A stretch of 64,000 nucleotides of DNA from Paracoccaceae bacterium (lineage in GTDB: Bacteria; Pseudomonadota; Alphaproteobacteria; Rhodobacterales; Rhodobacteraceae), in NCBI GenBank assembly GCA_014323795.1, contig JACONK010000006.1:62001-126000 (forward strand), read 5' to 3'. The position numbers and the translations under genes are program-made. The notes under the pieces were generated by a model, which saw only the letters and a program-made list of their open reading frames with translations, was not told where the DNA came from and made no database searches. Below are positions 29,511 to 39,800 of the stretch, piece after piece; the first letter of the stretch is position 1; the number at the start of each line of letters is the position of its first letter.

Positions 29511-29539
29511 GACCCTGGTTCGGGAGGCGGGCTGCTGTT

Positions 29540-31009
29540 TTATTCCCAGCTGACGCCGGTCAGGTCTGTTGCCTGGGTCGGTGCGTCTTTCCAAAGCCCT
29601 TTGATACCCGCCTTCGCCACGGTCGGTGTGGCCAGCTGGAAGAGATAGCCGTTTACATAGTCTTCGGAGATCATTGTCTGCGCCGTGGCCAGCATGGCGG
29701 CGCGTTTTTCCGGGTCCGCCTCCAGGTTCAGGTCAGCGATCAGCCTCCGGAAGTCAGCGTTATCATACTGGAAGTAGTATTCCGGCCGGGCATAGATACC
29801 GATGTCGAAGGGTTCCGTATGGCTGACGATGGTCAGGCCGTAGTCCTTGCCTCGGAATACTTCCTCCAGCCATTGCGCCCATTCGAGGTTGGAAATCTCT
29901 GTCTTGATACCGACAGCGCGGAGTTGGGCCGCGATGATCTCGCCCCCCCGGCGGGCGTAAGACGGCGGTGGCAGTTTGAGCGTGGTGGTGAAGCCGTCGG
30001 CAAAACCCGCTTCGGCCAGCAGTTGCCTGGCAAGTTCCGGGTCGTATCGGGAGTTGCCCGTCAGATCCACATAGGCCGGATTGTGCGGCGCGAAGTGAGT
30101 GCCAATGGGGGTGCCGAGCCCGAACATGGCACCGTCGATGATCGCCTGCCGGTCAATTGCATGAGCGATCGCTTTGCGGATATTCACGTTGTTGAGCGGC
30201 GGCATCTTGTTGTTGATAGAAAGTATGGTTTCCCCTTCCGTGCTGCCGACAATGACGTTGAAGCGGGGATCCGCCTCAAACTGCGGCAGGGTTTCGGGTG
30301 CCGGAAAGCCTGCGAAGGCGTCTATATCTTCGGCCATCATGGCAGCGAAAGCGGCCGTCGGGTCAGAAATAAACCTGAAGGTTACCGCGTCCAGTGCCGG
30401 GGCATCGCCCCAGTAGTCGTCATTGCGCACAAGTTCGATCCTGTCGCCCTGCACCCATTTTGAAAACCTGAAGGCACCAGTGCCGATGGGTGTCTGTCTG
30501 ATGCCCTCGATGCTCTCCGGTGCCAGAATCACCGCGTCGCCCCAGGCCATGTTGAAAAGGAAGTTGCCGTTGGGTGCGCTGAGCGTTACCCTGACGGTGG
30601 CGGCGTCTATGACGTCCACGCTGGCGATCAGGCTGAAAAGTGCCTTTTGCGCATTGGTGCTGTCTTCCGCACGGGCACGGTCAAGCGAGAATTTTACGTC
30701 ATCGGCTGTCAGGGCCGTGCCGTCGTGAAATTTTGCGCCTTCCACCAATTTGAAGGTATAGGTCAGGCCGTTTTCAGAAATTTCCCATGACCGGGCGAGG
30801 CCGGGGATGACGGAGCCGTCGGAGGCGAAGCGCGTCAATCCTTCGAAGACGTTGGAATAAAGCACACTGTCGATGGCCCCCGCAGCGGCAGAGGTTGGGT
30901 CAAGGTGCGGCGGTTCCAGCTGGATGGCAATGGTCAGGTTACTTTTGGCCAGGGCACTGCCTGCCAGCAGAACAGCGGCAGCCGTGGTCACGGAACGCAG
31001 AAATGTCAC
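29540..31009 (-). CDS. Peptide ABC transporter substrate-binding protein (SBP_bac_5)
   Basis: GTG start VTFLRSVTTAAAVLLAGSALA; LEPPHLDPTSAAA; VIPGLARSWEISENGLTYTFKL. Confidence 0.9.
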   Translation of the reverse strand: MTFLRSVTTAAAVLLAGSALAKSNLTIAIQLEPPHLDPTSAAAGAIDSVLYSNVFEGLTRFASDGSVIPGLARSWEISENGLTYTFKLVEGAKFHDGTALTADDVKFSLDRARAEDSTNAQKALFSLIASVDVIDAATVRVTLSAPNGNFLFNMAWGDAVILAPESIEGIRQTPIGTGAFRFSKWVQGDRIELVRNDDYWGDAPALDAVTFRFISDPTAAFAAMMAEDIDAFAGFPAPETLPQFEADPRFNVIVGSTEGETILSINNKMPPLNNVNIRKAIAHAIDRQAIIDGAMFGLGTPIGTHFAPHNPAYVDLTGNSRYDPELARQLLAEAGFADGFTTTLKLPPPSYARRGGEIIAAQLRAVGIKTEISNLEWAQWLEEVFRGKDYGLTIVSHTEPFDIGIYARPEYYFQYDNADFRRLIADLNLEADPEKRAAMLATAQTMISEDYVNGYLFQLATPTVAKAGIKGLWKDAPTQATDLTGVSWE

Positions 31010-31067
31010 AGGTATCTCCCGGGGTTGGTGGCGGGTGATCAAGAGTGCGCGAAAAAGCGGCGCAGGG

Positions 31068-31877
31068 TCAAGGATTACCCTGCTCTGCCCGGGCTTGCAT
31101 GCATTGGCGACCCTCCGGGCCCCGGACCCACAGTGCGACACCTGTCGTGCTCGGGCGGGCACAGAACTCCGCTGTCTCGTGGTCAAAAAGCGGGGCCGTG
31201 GCGCGAAATTCGAAGTATTTGACACTGCCCAGCATGCTTTCGGCAAGATGGATCAGATGCTGTGCCAGCAGTGGCCCGTGCACGACCAGGCCAGGGTATC
31301 CCTCCACATCCCGGGCATAGTCCCGATCGTAGTGGATGCGGTGGCCGTTGAAGGTGAGGGCGGAGTAGCGGAAGAGTTCTGTTGTCGTAAATCTGCGGGT
31401 TGTGCACACAGTCTCATCTGTCGGTGCCTGTGGCGCGGCCACGGGGGGTCCCCCGTCGGGTCGGTAGACCAGAGATTGGGTTTCACGCAGGCAGGTCTGG
31501 CCCTTCTGGGTGATTTCATGGGCAAGCGTGACAACGGCGAAAGGGCCGGTTTTACCAGCCTTTTGCGCGGTTTTCCTGATCCGGCTGGTCTTTTCTGCAG
31601 GTGTGCCGATTTTGACGGGTGCGCTGAACCGGATATCGCCGCCCGACCACATGCGGCGGGGGAAGCCGGTGTCAGGGATAAAGTCGCCGACCTGCGGGTG
31701 GCCGTCCCGCCCGAGGTCCGCTTGCGGCACGGCTTCCCAGAAATAGGCATAGTGCCAGAACGGTGGCAGGGCTGCACCGGCGGCCGGGGCCGGGGTACCA
31801 TGGCCCAGTGTCACGTGCAGGGCTGCGGCACGGGCCGGATCAATTATGTCGGTGATTGTCCTGTATCGAACTGTCAT
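31068..31877 (-). CDS. MaoC-type acyl dehydratase (mesaconyl-C4-CoA / itaconyl-CoA hydratase-like)
   Basis: RRMWSGGDIRFSAPVKIG; FRYSALTFNGHRIHYDRDYARDVEGYPGLVVHGPL. Confidence 0.9.
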   Translation of the reverse strand: MTVRYRTITDIIDPARAAALHVTLGHGTPAPAAGAALPPFWHYAYFWEAVPQADLGRDGHPQVGDFIPDTGFPRRMWSGGDIRFSAPVKIGTPAEKTSRIRKTAQKAGKTGPFAVVTLAHEITQKGQTCLRETQSLVYRPDGGPPVAAPQAPTDETVCTTRRFTTTELFRYSALTFNGHRIHYDRDYARDVEGYPGLVVHGPLLAQHLIHLAESMLGSVKYFEFRATAPLFDHETAEFCARPSTTGVALWVRGPEGRQCMQARAEQGNP

Positions 31878-32094
31878 GATGGGCCATTGCAGACATCTGC
31901 CCTGCCGCAGCTTTTTCCAATCAGCCACCTTGTGCCGACGGTCGCCGACAGGGCGCGGCGGCGCAGTCTTGCCCGAAACCGAACCTGATACCAGGGGAAT
32001 TTTAGGGCACCGACAGTTCGTGTCGGGGCGCGTGTTGTATCTATGGTGATGCTGTCTTCAGTTTCCCGCGCCACTGATCGCGCCTCTCCTGTCC

Positions 32095-32480
32095 CGGGGT
32101 GATGGCCAGGTCATTAAAACTCTCGGGCACACCTCTCCGGAAGCGGGGCAGATCCAGGGCTCCGCCATGCATGGAGTCTTCGTTCAGATCCTGGCCAGTG
32201 TGTGGCGGAAAATGAAGGTGTTCCGCACCGGAATATAATCGCCTCCGTGGGCGGACAATACGTTACCCCTTCCAGGCCGAGGGGTTGGTCATTCCCCGCA
32301 CAGCCCGGCAGCAGGCCATTCCCGTCACCGCGATCAATGTTGAATGTTGCCTTAATCGTCACCCTCTTTGCCGAAGAAGGTTTCATCGGTCAGCCCGTGG
32401 TGTCCTTGAGGCCCGTGTTGATGTTTCCCCGGGCTGTTTTGGACCTCCTTCAAGTTCGTATAGGGTTTCCGGTTTATAAA
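32095..32480. repeat. Degenerate dispersed element, copy B
   Basis: Same orientation and block order as copy A at 21117-21500. Confidence 0.65.
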
Positions 32481-32485
32481 CTGAA

Positions 32486-33259
32486 TCAGGGGCGATACGT
32501 TTGTTTAACGAGATCGGCATGATCGGCGAGCGGGCGATTGTGGCCCCGCTGCCATTCATCCAGCACCGCTGCATAATCCAGGGCATGGAAGGCTACCTCA
32601 TCCCCGGCGACACGCTGTGCGAAATCCGTGATTTCGTCCTGGTGAAGTGTGCGCCGCACAGGGTCAACGGGGCGTCCGTCGGGCCAGCACTCTGGTTCTG
32701 CAAAAAGGTAAACAAGGATTGGACGGGTGCCGCGAAAGCGGCCGCCTTTTGCGGTTTGCGTACGTAAACCAAAGGCATGTTTGACCAGTTGGGCAGCATC
32801 AAGAGCCTGATATTGAAGGGTTCCCTCGCGCAGCCTGTCCCGCATACGGCAGTATGCGTCCATCCTGTCGCCCCAAACAGCGCGGTCATAAGCCTTTGAA
32901 AAATCTGCTTTTGGCTTGCCGCGAAAGGGCTCGTAGCGTTTGCTCTCCACCCCGATGAGTGCGGTTTTTGTCAAAATACCGACGTCAAGCCATGGATGCC
33001 TGCCGCCTGACCAGGGGAACCGCATTTCACTTTCGATAGCGACTTCAAGTGCCGGCCAATGCTGTTTGAACCCGGGCAGAGGCAGGGCCGGCAGGCACCC
33101 CGGCCTTTGCAGAAACCAGCCAAAGGTATTCACGGCAAGTGCGGATGAACTTTCAGGATGGTCAAACTTGCCCGAAGCCGGCTCGCCGCCCGGTGAGGCG
33201 TTGAGCTCAACCTCAACGGCTTCGGCAGGTAAACCGGGCAGAAACCGGGTGGCGGTCAT
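32486..33259 (-). CDS. PGN_0703-like putative restriction endonuclease / PD-(D/E)XK nuclease
   Basis: Candidate catalytic motif WLDVGILTKTALIGVESKRYEPF (D-x(n)-ExK). Confidence 0.65.
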   Translation of the reverse strand: MTATRFLPGLPAEAVEVELNASPGGEPASGKFDHPESSSALAVNTFGWFLQRPGCLPALPLPGFKQHWPALEVAIESEMRFPWSGGRHPWLDVGILTKTALIGVESKRYEPFRGKPKADFSKAYDRAVWGDRMDAYCRMRDRLREGTLQYQALDAAQLVKHAFGLRTQTAKGGRFRGTRPILVYLFAEPECWPDGRPVDPVRRTLHQDEITDFAQRVAGDEVAFHALDYAAVLDEWQRGHNRPLADHADLVKQTYRP

Positions 33260-33459
33260 GCGGGATTTCCGTATTTGTACCCCGGGATTTCGCTATTTCC
33301 GGGCGCGGGCGGAGGGGTGTGCCGGATCATGTTATCTTCTTCCCCGTCATGCAGCGACAGGTAAACCATTTCCTGGCCCCTTTACACGTCTTGTGACTCT
33401 TTGCGCCCGCGCCCGCAATCTTTCCCGCCACGCTGCCAGACACACCATAAAACGCGCAC

Positions 33460-34830
33460 TTAGCCTGCCCTGCACCGGGTGGCGGCGCGTTTTTCCAGTT
33501 CTTCTGCCACCAGGAACGCGAGTTCCAGTGCCTGGCTTGCGTTCAGGCGTGGGTCGCAGGCGGTGTGGTAACGGCTCGACAGATCCTCATCCGTCACGGC
33601 GCGTATACCACCGGTGCATTCAGTCACGTCTTTGCCTGTCATCTCGAAATGTACCCCGCCGGGGATCGTGCCCTCGGCTTTGTGGATAGCAAAAAACTCC
33701 TGCACCTCCCGCAGTATATCCTTGAACTGGCGGGTCTTGTAGCCGGTCGAGGATTTGATTGTGTTGCCGTGCATCGGATCACAGGACCAGACGACATTGA
33801 ATCCCTCTTCTTCCACCGCACTGGTCAGGCGGGGCAGGTGTTCGCCTGCCTTGCCGGCACCAAAGCGGCTGATCAGCGTGATGCGCCCGGGATCATTGTC
33901 CGGATTGAGGATTTCGATCAGCCGCTTGAGATCACCGGTGGGAATCGACGGCCCGCATTTGATGCCGATCGGGTTCTGTACGCCTTTGGCGAACTCCACA
34001 TGGGCACCGTCCGGCTGACGCGTCCGGTCGCCGATCCAGATCATATGACCGGATCCGGCGAGCCATTTGCCGGTCGTGGAATCGACTCGACAGAGTGCCT
34101 CTTCATATTCCAGAAGCAGGGCTTCATGGCTGGTATAGAAATCAACCGTGTGCAGTTCTGATGTTGTGTCAGATGACACGCCGGCAGCGGTCATAAAATC
34201 AAGTGCGTCGGAAATGCGCACCGCAAGCTCCGCATACTTCTGCGTTGCACCCTCTGTGCTGGTGAATCCCAGGTTCCATTCGTGAACCCGGTGGATGTCT
34301 GCAAACCCGCCCATGGAAAACGCGCGCAGCAGGTTCAGGCTTGCCGCCGCCTGGGTGTAGGCCTGCAGCATCCGGTTAGGATCCGGTATGCGTGCATCTT
34401 CGGTGAATTCGAAGCCGTTGATGATATCGCCCCGGTAGCTTGGCAGTTCGACGCCGTCGATCACCTCGGTGGGCGCAGATCGCGGCTTGGCCATCTGTCC
34501 TGCCACGCGGCCGACCTTGATGACCGGCACCTTGGCACCATACGTCAGCACGACGGCCATCTGCAACATCACCTTGTAGGTGTCGCGCAGGATGTCAGCA
34601 CCGAATTCTCCAAAGGATTCCGCGCAATCGCCGCCTTGCAAAAGGAACGCTTCCCCCCGGACCGCTTGCGCGAGTTTTGCCTTCAATGCCCGCGCTTCGC
34701 CTGCAAAAACCAGCGGCGGAAACCTGGACAAACATGCCTCTGCCTCTGCCAGGGCAGTCGGATCATTATAGACTGGCATCTGAATACGTTCCCTGGTGCG
34801 CCAGTCAGTTTTCGTCCACGCCGTGGTCAT
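33460..34830 (-). CDS. Class II 3-deoxy-7-phosphoheptulonate synthase
   Basis: LQGGDCAESF; VVWSCDPMHGNTIKSSTGYKTR; GGVHFEMTGKDVTECTGG. Confidence 0.95.
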   Translation of the reverse strand: MTTAWTKTDWRTRERIQMPVYNDPTALAEAEACLSRFPPLVFAGEARALKAKLAQAVRGEAFLLQGGDCAESFGEFGADILRDTYKVMLQMAVVLTYGAKVPVIKVGRVAGQMAKPRSAPTEVIDGVELPSYRGDIINGFEFTEDARIPDPNRMLQAYTQAAASLNLLRAFSMGGFADIHRVHEWNLGFTSTEGATQKYAELAVRISDALDFMTAAGVSSDTTSELHTVDFYTSHEALLLEYEEALCRVDSTTGKWLAGSGHMIWIGDRTRQPDGAHVEFAKGVQNPIGIKCGPSIPTGDLKRLIEILNPDNDPGRITLISRFGAGKAGEHLPRLTSAVEEEGFNVVWSCDPMHGNTIKSSTGYKTRQFKDILREVQEFFAIHKAEGTIPGGVHFEMTGKDVTECTGGIRAVTDEDLSSRYHTACDPRLNASQALELAFLVAEELEKRAATRCRAG

Positions 34831-35039
34831 TTTTCATCCCGCATGTTCAGTTTAAGATCAGGGAAACACAGATATGTCAGGATAGTGCCTTTGGCCAGAT
34901 TTCAGCCGGGATTGTCCAAAAAAACGGCTGTCTTCAGCATCTGAAGCGGACATATCTTGCCGTGGCTCTGCAAAATCCTAAATCATGGCGCAAGCGCAAG
35001 GCGTTACTGATTCGACGCAGCCGGCAGCGGAGATTGGCC

Positions 35040-36032
35040 GTGATCACACGAAATGGCATTGATCCGGCACCCCGCACCCGCCGTTTTGTGTTTTTACTGC
35101 TTGATAACTTTTCCCTGCTGCCCTTTGCGACCGCGATTGATGCCCTGCGGTTGGCCAACCGATTCGTGCACCGGAATATCTACGCCTGGACGCTGGCCTC
35201 CGAAGACGGGTCTTTTGCGACTTCGTCGGCGGGTACGCGGGTCGCGGTTGATCAAGGGCTGACGGATGTGGGCCGCGACGACACGATCATGGTCTGCGGT
35301 GGCATTGACGTGAGGCAGGCCACCACGCGTCCGGTTCTGGGCTGGTTGCGGCGGGAGGCGCGCAAGGGTGTGCATGTCGGCGGGCTTTGTACCGGGGCGT
35401 GGACCATGGCGAAAGCGGGGCTCCTGGATGGGCGCAAATGCACGATTCACTGGGAAAACCACGACAGTTTTGCCGAAGAATTCTACGAAATTGACCTGCA
35501 AAAATCGGTCTTTATCGTTGACGGCAAAAGGTTTACAAGTGCGGGCGGGACGTCAAGCCTCGACCTGATGTTGCGCCTGATGGCCACCCAGGTGGGAGAA
35601 GAACTCGCCAACTGGGTGGCAGACCAGACACTGCACACCAACATCCGAACAGACCGCGACGAACAGCGGCTGTCGATTCCAACCCGCATCGGTGTGCGCC
35701 ACCCGAAGCTTTCCGCCGCCATCCGGCTGATGGAACAAAACATTGAGGAACCAGTCAGCCCCAGCGTACTTGCTGCCGATGTCGGCATGTCGGCACGGCA
35801 GCTGGAGCGGCTTTTTGCCCGCTACCTGAGCCGTAGCCCAAAGCGGTATTACATGGACCTGCGACTGCAGAAGGCGCGGAACCTCCTGATGCAGACGGAC
35901 ATGAGCGTGATCAACGTGGCCACTGCATGCGGTTTCGCGTCGCCATCGCATTTCTCCAAGTGCTACCGTACGCAATATGACACGACGCCCTATCGCGAAC
36001 GGGGCAGCCGGGCGGCCAAGCGGGGAACGTAG
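35040..36032 (+). CDS. GlxA-family AraC-type transcriptional regulator (DJ-1/PfpI + AraC HTH)
   Basis: FVFLLLDNFSLLPFATAIDALRLANR; C-terminal MSARQLERLFARYLSRSPKRYYMDLRLQKARNLL; GTG start assumed. Confidence 0.9.
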   Translation: MITRNGIDPAPRTRRFVFLLLDNFSLLPFATAIDALRLANRFVHRNIYAWTLASEDGSFATSSAGTRVAVDQGLTDVGRDDTIMVCGGIDVRQATTRPVLGWLRREARKGVHVGGLCTGAWTMAKAGLLDGRKCTIHWENHDSFAEEFYEIDLQKSVFIVDGKRFTSAGGTSSLDLMLRLMATQVGEELANWVADQTLHTNIRTDRDEQRLSIPTRIGVRHPKLSAAIRLMEQNIEEPVSPSVLAADVGMSARQLERLFARYLSRSPKRYYMDLRLQKARNLLMQTDMSVINVATACGFASPSHFSKCYRTQYDTTPYRERGSRAAKRGT

Positions 36033-36169
36033 CAGGACGTCCTGGTCAGAATCCGGATTTGCCTTGTGCGCGTCGCAGCATGTCACCCGCGTTCATGACC
36101 GGCGCATCCGGCAACAGGTTTCGGCCAGACTTACCGTGATATCGACAATCTTTGCGGATTTTCGGTAAT

Positions 36170-36870
36170 CGGCCAGCGTAAAACGGACAGGAGGTTGCCT
36201 GTGCGGAAGGCCAGGAGAATCCGGGATGTTGGCGCGGTGCTTCATGTAAAGCCGGAACGGGACGGGATCCGCGCATGCGCAGGATCCCGGGCGCGCGTTA
36301 CGGGCAGATGGGCGACCGGCTGTGGCACTTGTGCCGCGGGGGCATCAGCGGGCGCGATCCGGTCCAGGAGCATCCCTGGGGAAAAACGTTCGGGGATGAC
36401 GCCGCCGCGCCGGACTGCTCTCCGGGCACCTCTGGCACCTGGCGGAGCAAGTCAGCCACCGGGCCAATGCCGGAGATTGCGCCCTGTGCATGGTAACGCT
36501 GAAGGTCGGGCGTACGGATCATTCAAACCCCGCGTGCCGCGTCATACCCGGTGCGTCCAGGCAGATGGGCGACCGCATCTGCGGTACCGCACGGCCCATG
36601 CCAGGCCAACTGATTGATGAGAGGCCGTTTCGTTTGATCGGGCCGGGTATTTCCGGCCGCATCCGTCCGGACGAAGGTGTGGACAAATACACGTATCTGC
36701 CGGAAGTCGGCACAGCCAAATGCGCAAAACCGAGGCGATGTACGGGCTCTTTGGCGGGCGGCAGGCAGTATATCGCGGATACCTTGCCTTTACACCCGTT
36801 GTGGCGAATGGCGTTGACTTATCCCCTTTGTCTGCGGGAATTTTTATCGGTAACAGAATCATAGCGGGCC
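36170..36870 (+). pseudogene. dinB: Degenerate dinB (DNA polymerase IV) remnant
   Basis: Frame-shifted segments: KRTGGCLCGRPGESGMLA; ARYGQMGDRLWHLCRGG; LWHLAEQVSHRANAGDCALCMVTLKVGRTDHSNPACRVIPGASRQMGDRICGTARPMPGQLIDERPFRLIGPGISG. Confidence 0.75.
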
Positions 36871-36877
36871 AGGCCAC

Positions 36878-39800
36878 GTGCAGTTCAACAAACTCCGCCT
36901 TGTGGGCTTCAAGTCTTTTGTGGATCCGACCGAACTGATTATCCGGGACGGATTGACGGGCCTTGTTGGTCCCAATGGCTGCGGCAAGTCGAACCTGCTG
37001 GAGGCCTTGCGCTGGGTCATGGGCGAAAATCGCCCTACGGCCATGCGGGGCGGCGGGATGGAGGATGTGATCTTCTCCGGTGCCGCAACCCGGCCTGCGC
37101 GGAATTACGCGGAAGTGTCGCTGATGATTGACAACCGCGACCGATGTGCACCGCCTGCCTTTAACGGAAGCGACTGCATTGATGTGGTGCGGCGAATCAC
37201 GCGGGATGCCGGATCTGCCTACAAGACTAATGGAAAAGAGGCGCGGGCGCGGGATGTGCAGATGCTGTTCGCCGATGCCTCTACCGGTGCCCATTCCCCC
37301 GCGCTGGTGCGGCAGGGGCAAATCTCTGAGCTGATCAACGCCAGGCCAGGGGCGCGGCGGCATGTGCTGGAGGAGGCCGCAGGTATTTCCGGGCTCTACC
37401 AGCGCCGGCATGAGGCGGAGCTGAAGTTGACAGGGGCAGAGATGAACCTGTCCCGCATCATGGATGTTGTCGAACAGCTGGACGGGCAGTTGTCGCAACT
37501 CGCCCGACAAGCCCGGCAGGCGGCACGGTACCGCACGATTCTTGAAGATCTGCGTTGCTCCGAAGGGTTGCTTTTATACCGCCGTTGGCGGGAGGCGGAT
37601 GGGGTGTTCGCAGGTGCGCGGGAAAGACTGGCGGAGGCGGCAAAGTTCGCCGCCCAGGGCCAGATCGATGCTGCCCGGGCCTTCAGCCTGCGCGAAAATC
37701 TGGAGAGCAAGGTTCCGCCCCTGAGAGAAGAAGAGACCATAGCGGCAGCGGTTCTGCAGCGCCTGCTGGTGGAACGGGACACCCTGCAAAGCCGCGAAGA
37801 TGCGGCACGCGATACCAGCGAAACCTTGCAGAACCGCATCGCCCAGCTGACGCGGGACATCGTGCGGGAAGAGACCCTGAACCGCGACGCGGACGAGACG
37901 ATCAAACGGCTCGAGCGGGAACTGGTGCAGATCCTGAAAGCAGTTGAAGGTCACGATGCCTGCCTTGCGGCGGCGGCGGCGGATGCCCGGGCGGCAGCCG
38001 CTGTCCTGCAGAATCAGGAGGCGGAGCTTGACCGGCAGAACGAAGATGTCGCCCGCCTGTCCGCCCGCCACCAGTCTGCCCGCCGCCGCCAGGAAGAAGC
38101 GGCGGAGATGCTGAATAAGCACCAGGTTGGGGCCCGGTCGGCAGAACAGGCGGTTACTGCGGCAGAGATCGGGTTGCGCCAGGTTGAAGAGAGGATAGGT
38201 CACATCTCTGAATCTCACCGTGTCGCGCAAGAGGCCGCGGTGAAAGCCGAAACGCGACTGATAGAGGCAGAAACCGCACGGGTGGCGGCACAGACGGCGG
38301 ACAGTGAGGCCCGCGCTGCCATGTCAGAGGCTAAAGGGGAGGCGGGTGCACTGAAGGCGGAAGTCGCCGCGCTGGAACGGGTTATCGCCCGGGATCGTGC
38401 GGATGCGACCCAATTGATTGATGAGGTGCGGGCAGATAAAGGATATGAGGCTGCTTTGGGCGCGGCACTGGCGGATGACCTTAAGGCACCGCTGGTCGAT
38501 GGTGAATCCGCCTCCGGCTGGGTGCTGTTACCGGGGTATTCGGACAGCGTACCGTTGCCCCCCGGCGCGACGTCCCTGGCAGAAAACATTCGTGCGCCGG
38601 CCGTTTTGGTGCGCCGCCTGTCGCAGACTGGCGTGGTTTCGCAGTCTGACGGGGCGCGGGTACAGGCGAATCTGCGCCCCGGCCAGCGATTGGTATCGCT
38701 TGAAGGCGATCTCTGGCGCTGGGACGGATTTCGTGCGGGTGCCGGTGATGCCCCCTCTTCGGCTGCGCTGCGTCTGCAGCAGGAAAACCGGCTTGATGAC
38801 CTGCGCGGTATGCTTGACGCGGCCGAAGGTCGTGCGACCGCGGCCCGCCGCAGGTTTGAGACGGTCCGGGCCGCGCTGGCGGAAGTTGTGGAGGCTGACC
38901 GCGCAGCCCGCACGGCGCGTAGAGATGCCGATGAGGCGGCCACAGCTGCAACCCGCGCCCTGTCCCGGGCAGAGGCTGACCGCGACAGGCTGTCGGCTAA
39001 TCTGGAAACCCGGAAGCTCGCCCGAACCCGTTTGTCGGAAGAGATTTTAGCGGCGCAGAACGCCCTGAAAGAGGCTGCGTCAGCGGTGCGGGAACTGGGT
39101 AATCTTCACAGTGCGCGGCAAACGGCGGAGTCGCTGAAGGTTGCCGTTGAAGACGCACGGATGGCCATGCTGACAAAGCGCGCCGGCTTTGCCGAGCAAC
39201 GCCGCGAAGGCGAGGTACGTATCAGACGGCGACAGGAGATTACGAAAGAAGTTTCTGACTGGCGTCATCGCCTGGAGACAGCCGGAACCCGGATTGCCGA
39301 ACTAAAGGAACGCAGGGAGATCTCTGAAACAGAGATGAAAGAGGCAAGGGCCGTGCCGCAAGAGATTGCCTCGAAACGCGAGGGACTGTCCCGCATGATC
39401 GACAAGGCGGAGGCTCGCCGCAGAGCCGCATCCGACGCTTTGGCGGCGGGCGAGACAAACCTGCGCCAGGCTGTGGATAGCGAACGCACCGCCGAACGCA
39501 TCGCGTCAGAGGCCCGCGAGACCTGCGCCCGGGCAGAAGCCCTGGCGCAGGCCGCCCGGACCCAGGCAGATACCGCCGCCGCCCGCATCCGTGAAGAGTT
39601 GGGAACCACGCCGCAAAAACTGTTGGAAACCCTGAATTACGATCCCGGGGATATCCCCTCTGCGGAAGTGATCGAAACCGATATCGCCCGCCTGCGCCGC
39701 CAGCGTGATGCGCTGGGTGCCGTGAACCTGCGGGCAGAGGAAGACGCCCGCGAAGTGCAAGAGAACCGCGATACCCTGATGGCGGAGCAGACGGACCTGA

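Noticed and set aside
32202-32522. 106-aa plus-strand ORF in dispersed copy B
   Set aside because: No homologous reading frame is maintained in copy A; probably chance.
36542-37510. 322-aa minus-strand ORF across the dinB remnant and smc start
   Set aside because: Overlaps unambiguous SMC Walker A coding on the other strand; no recognisable domain.
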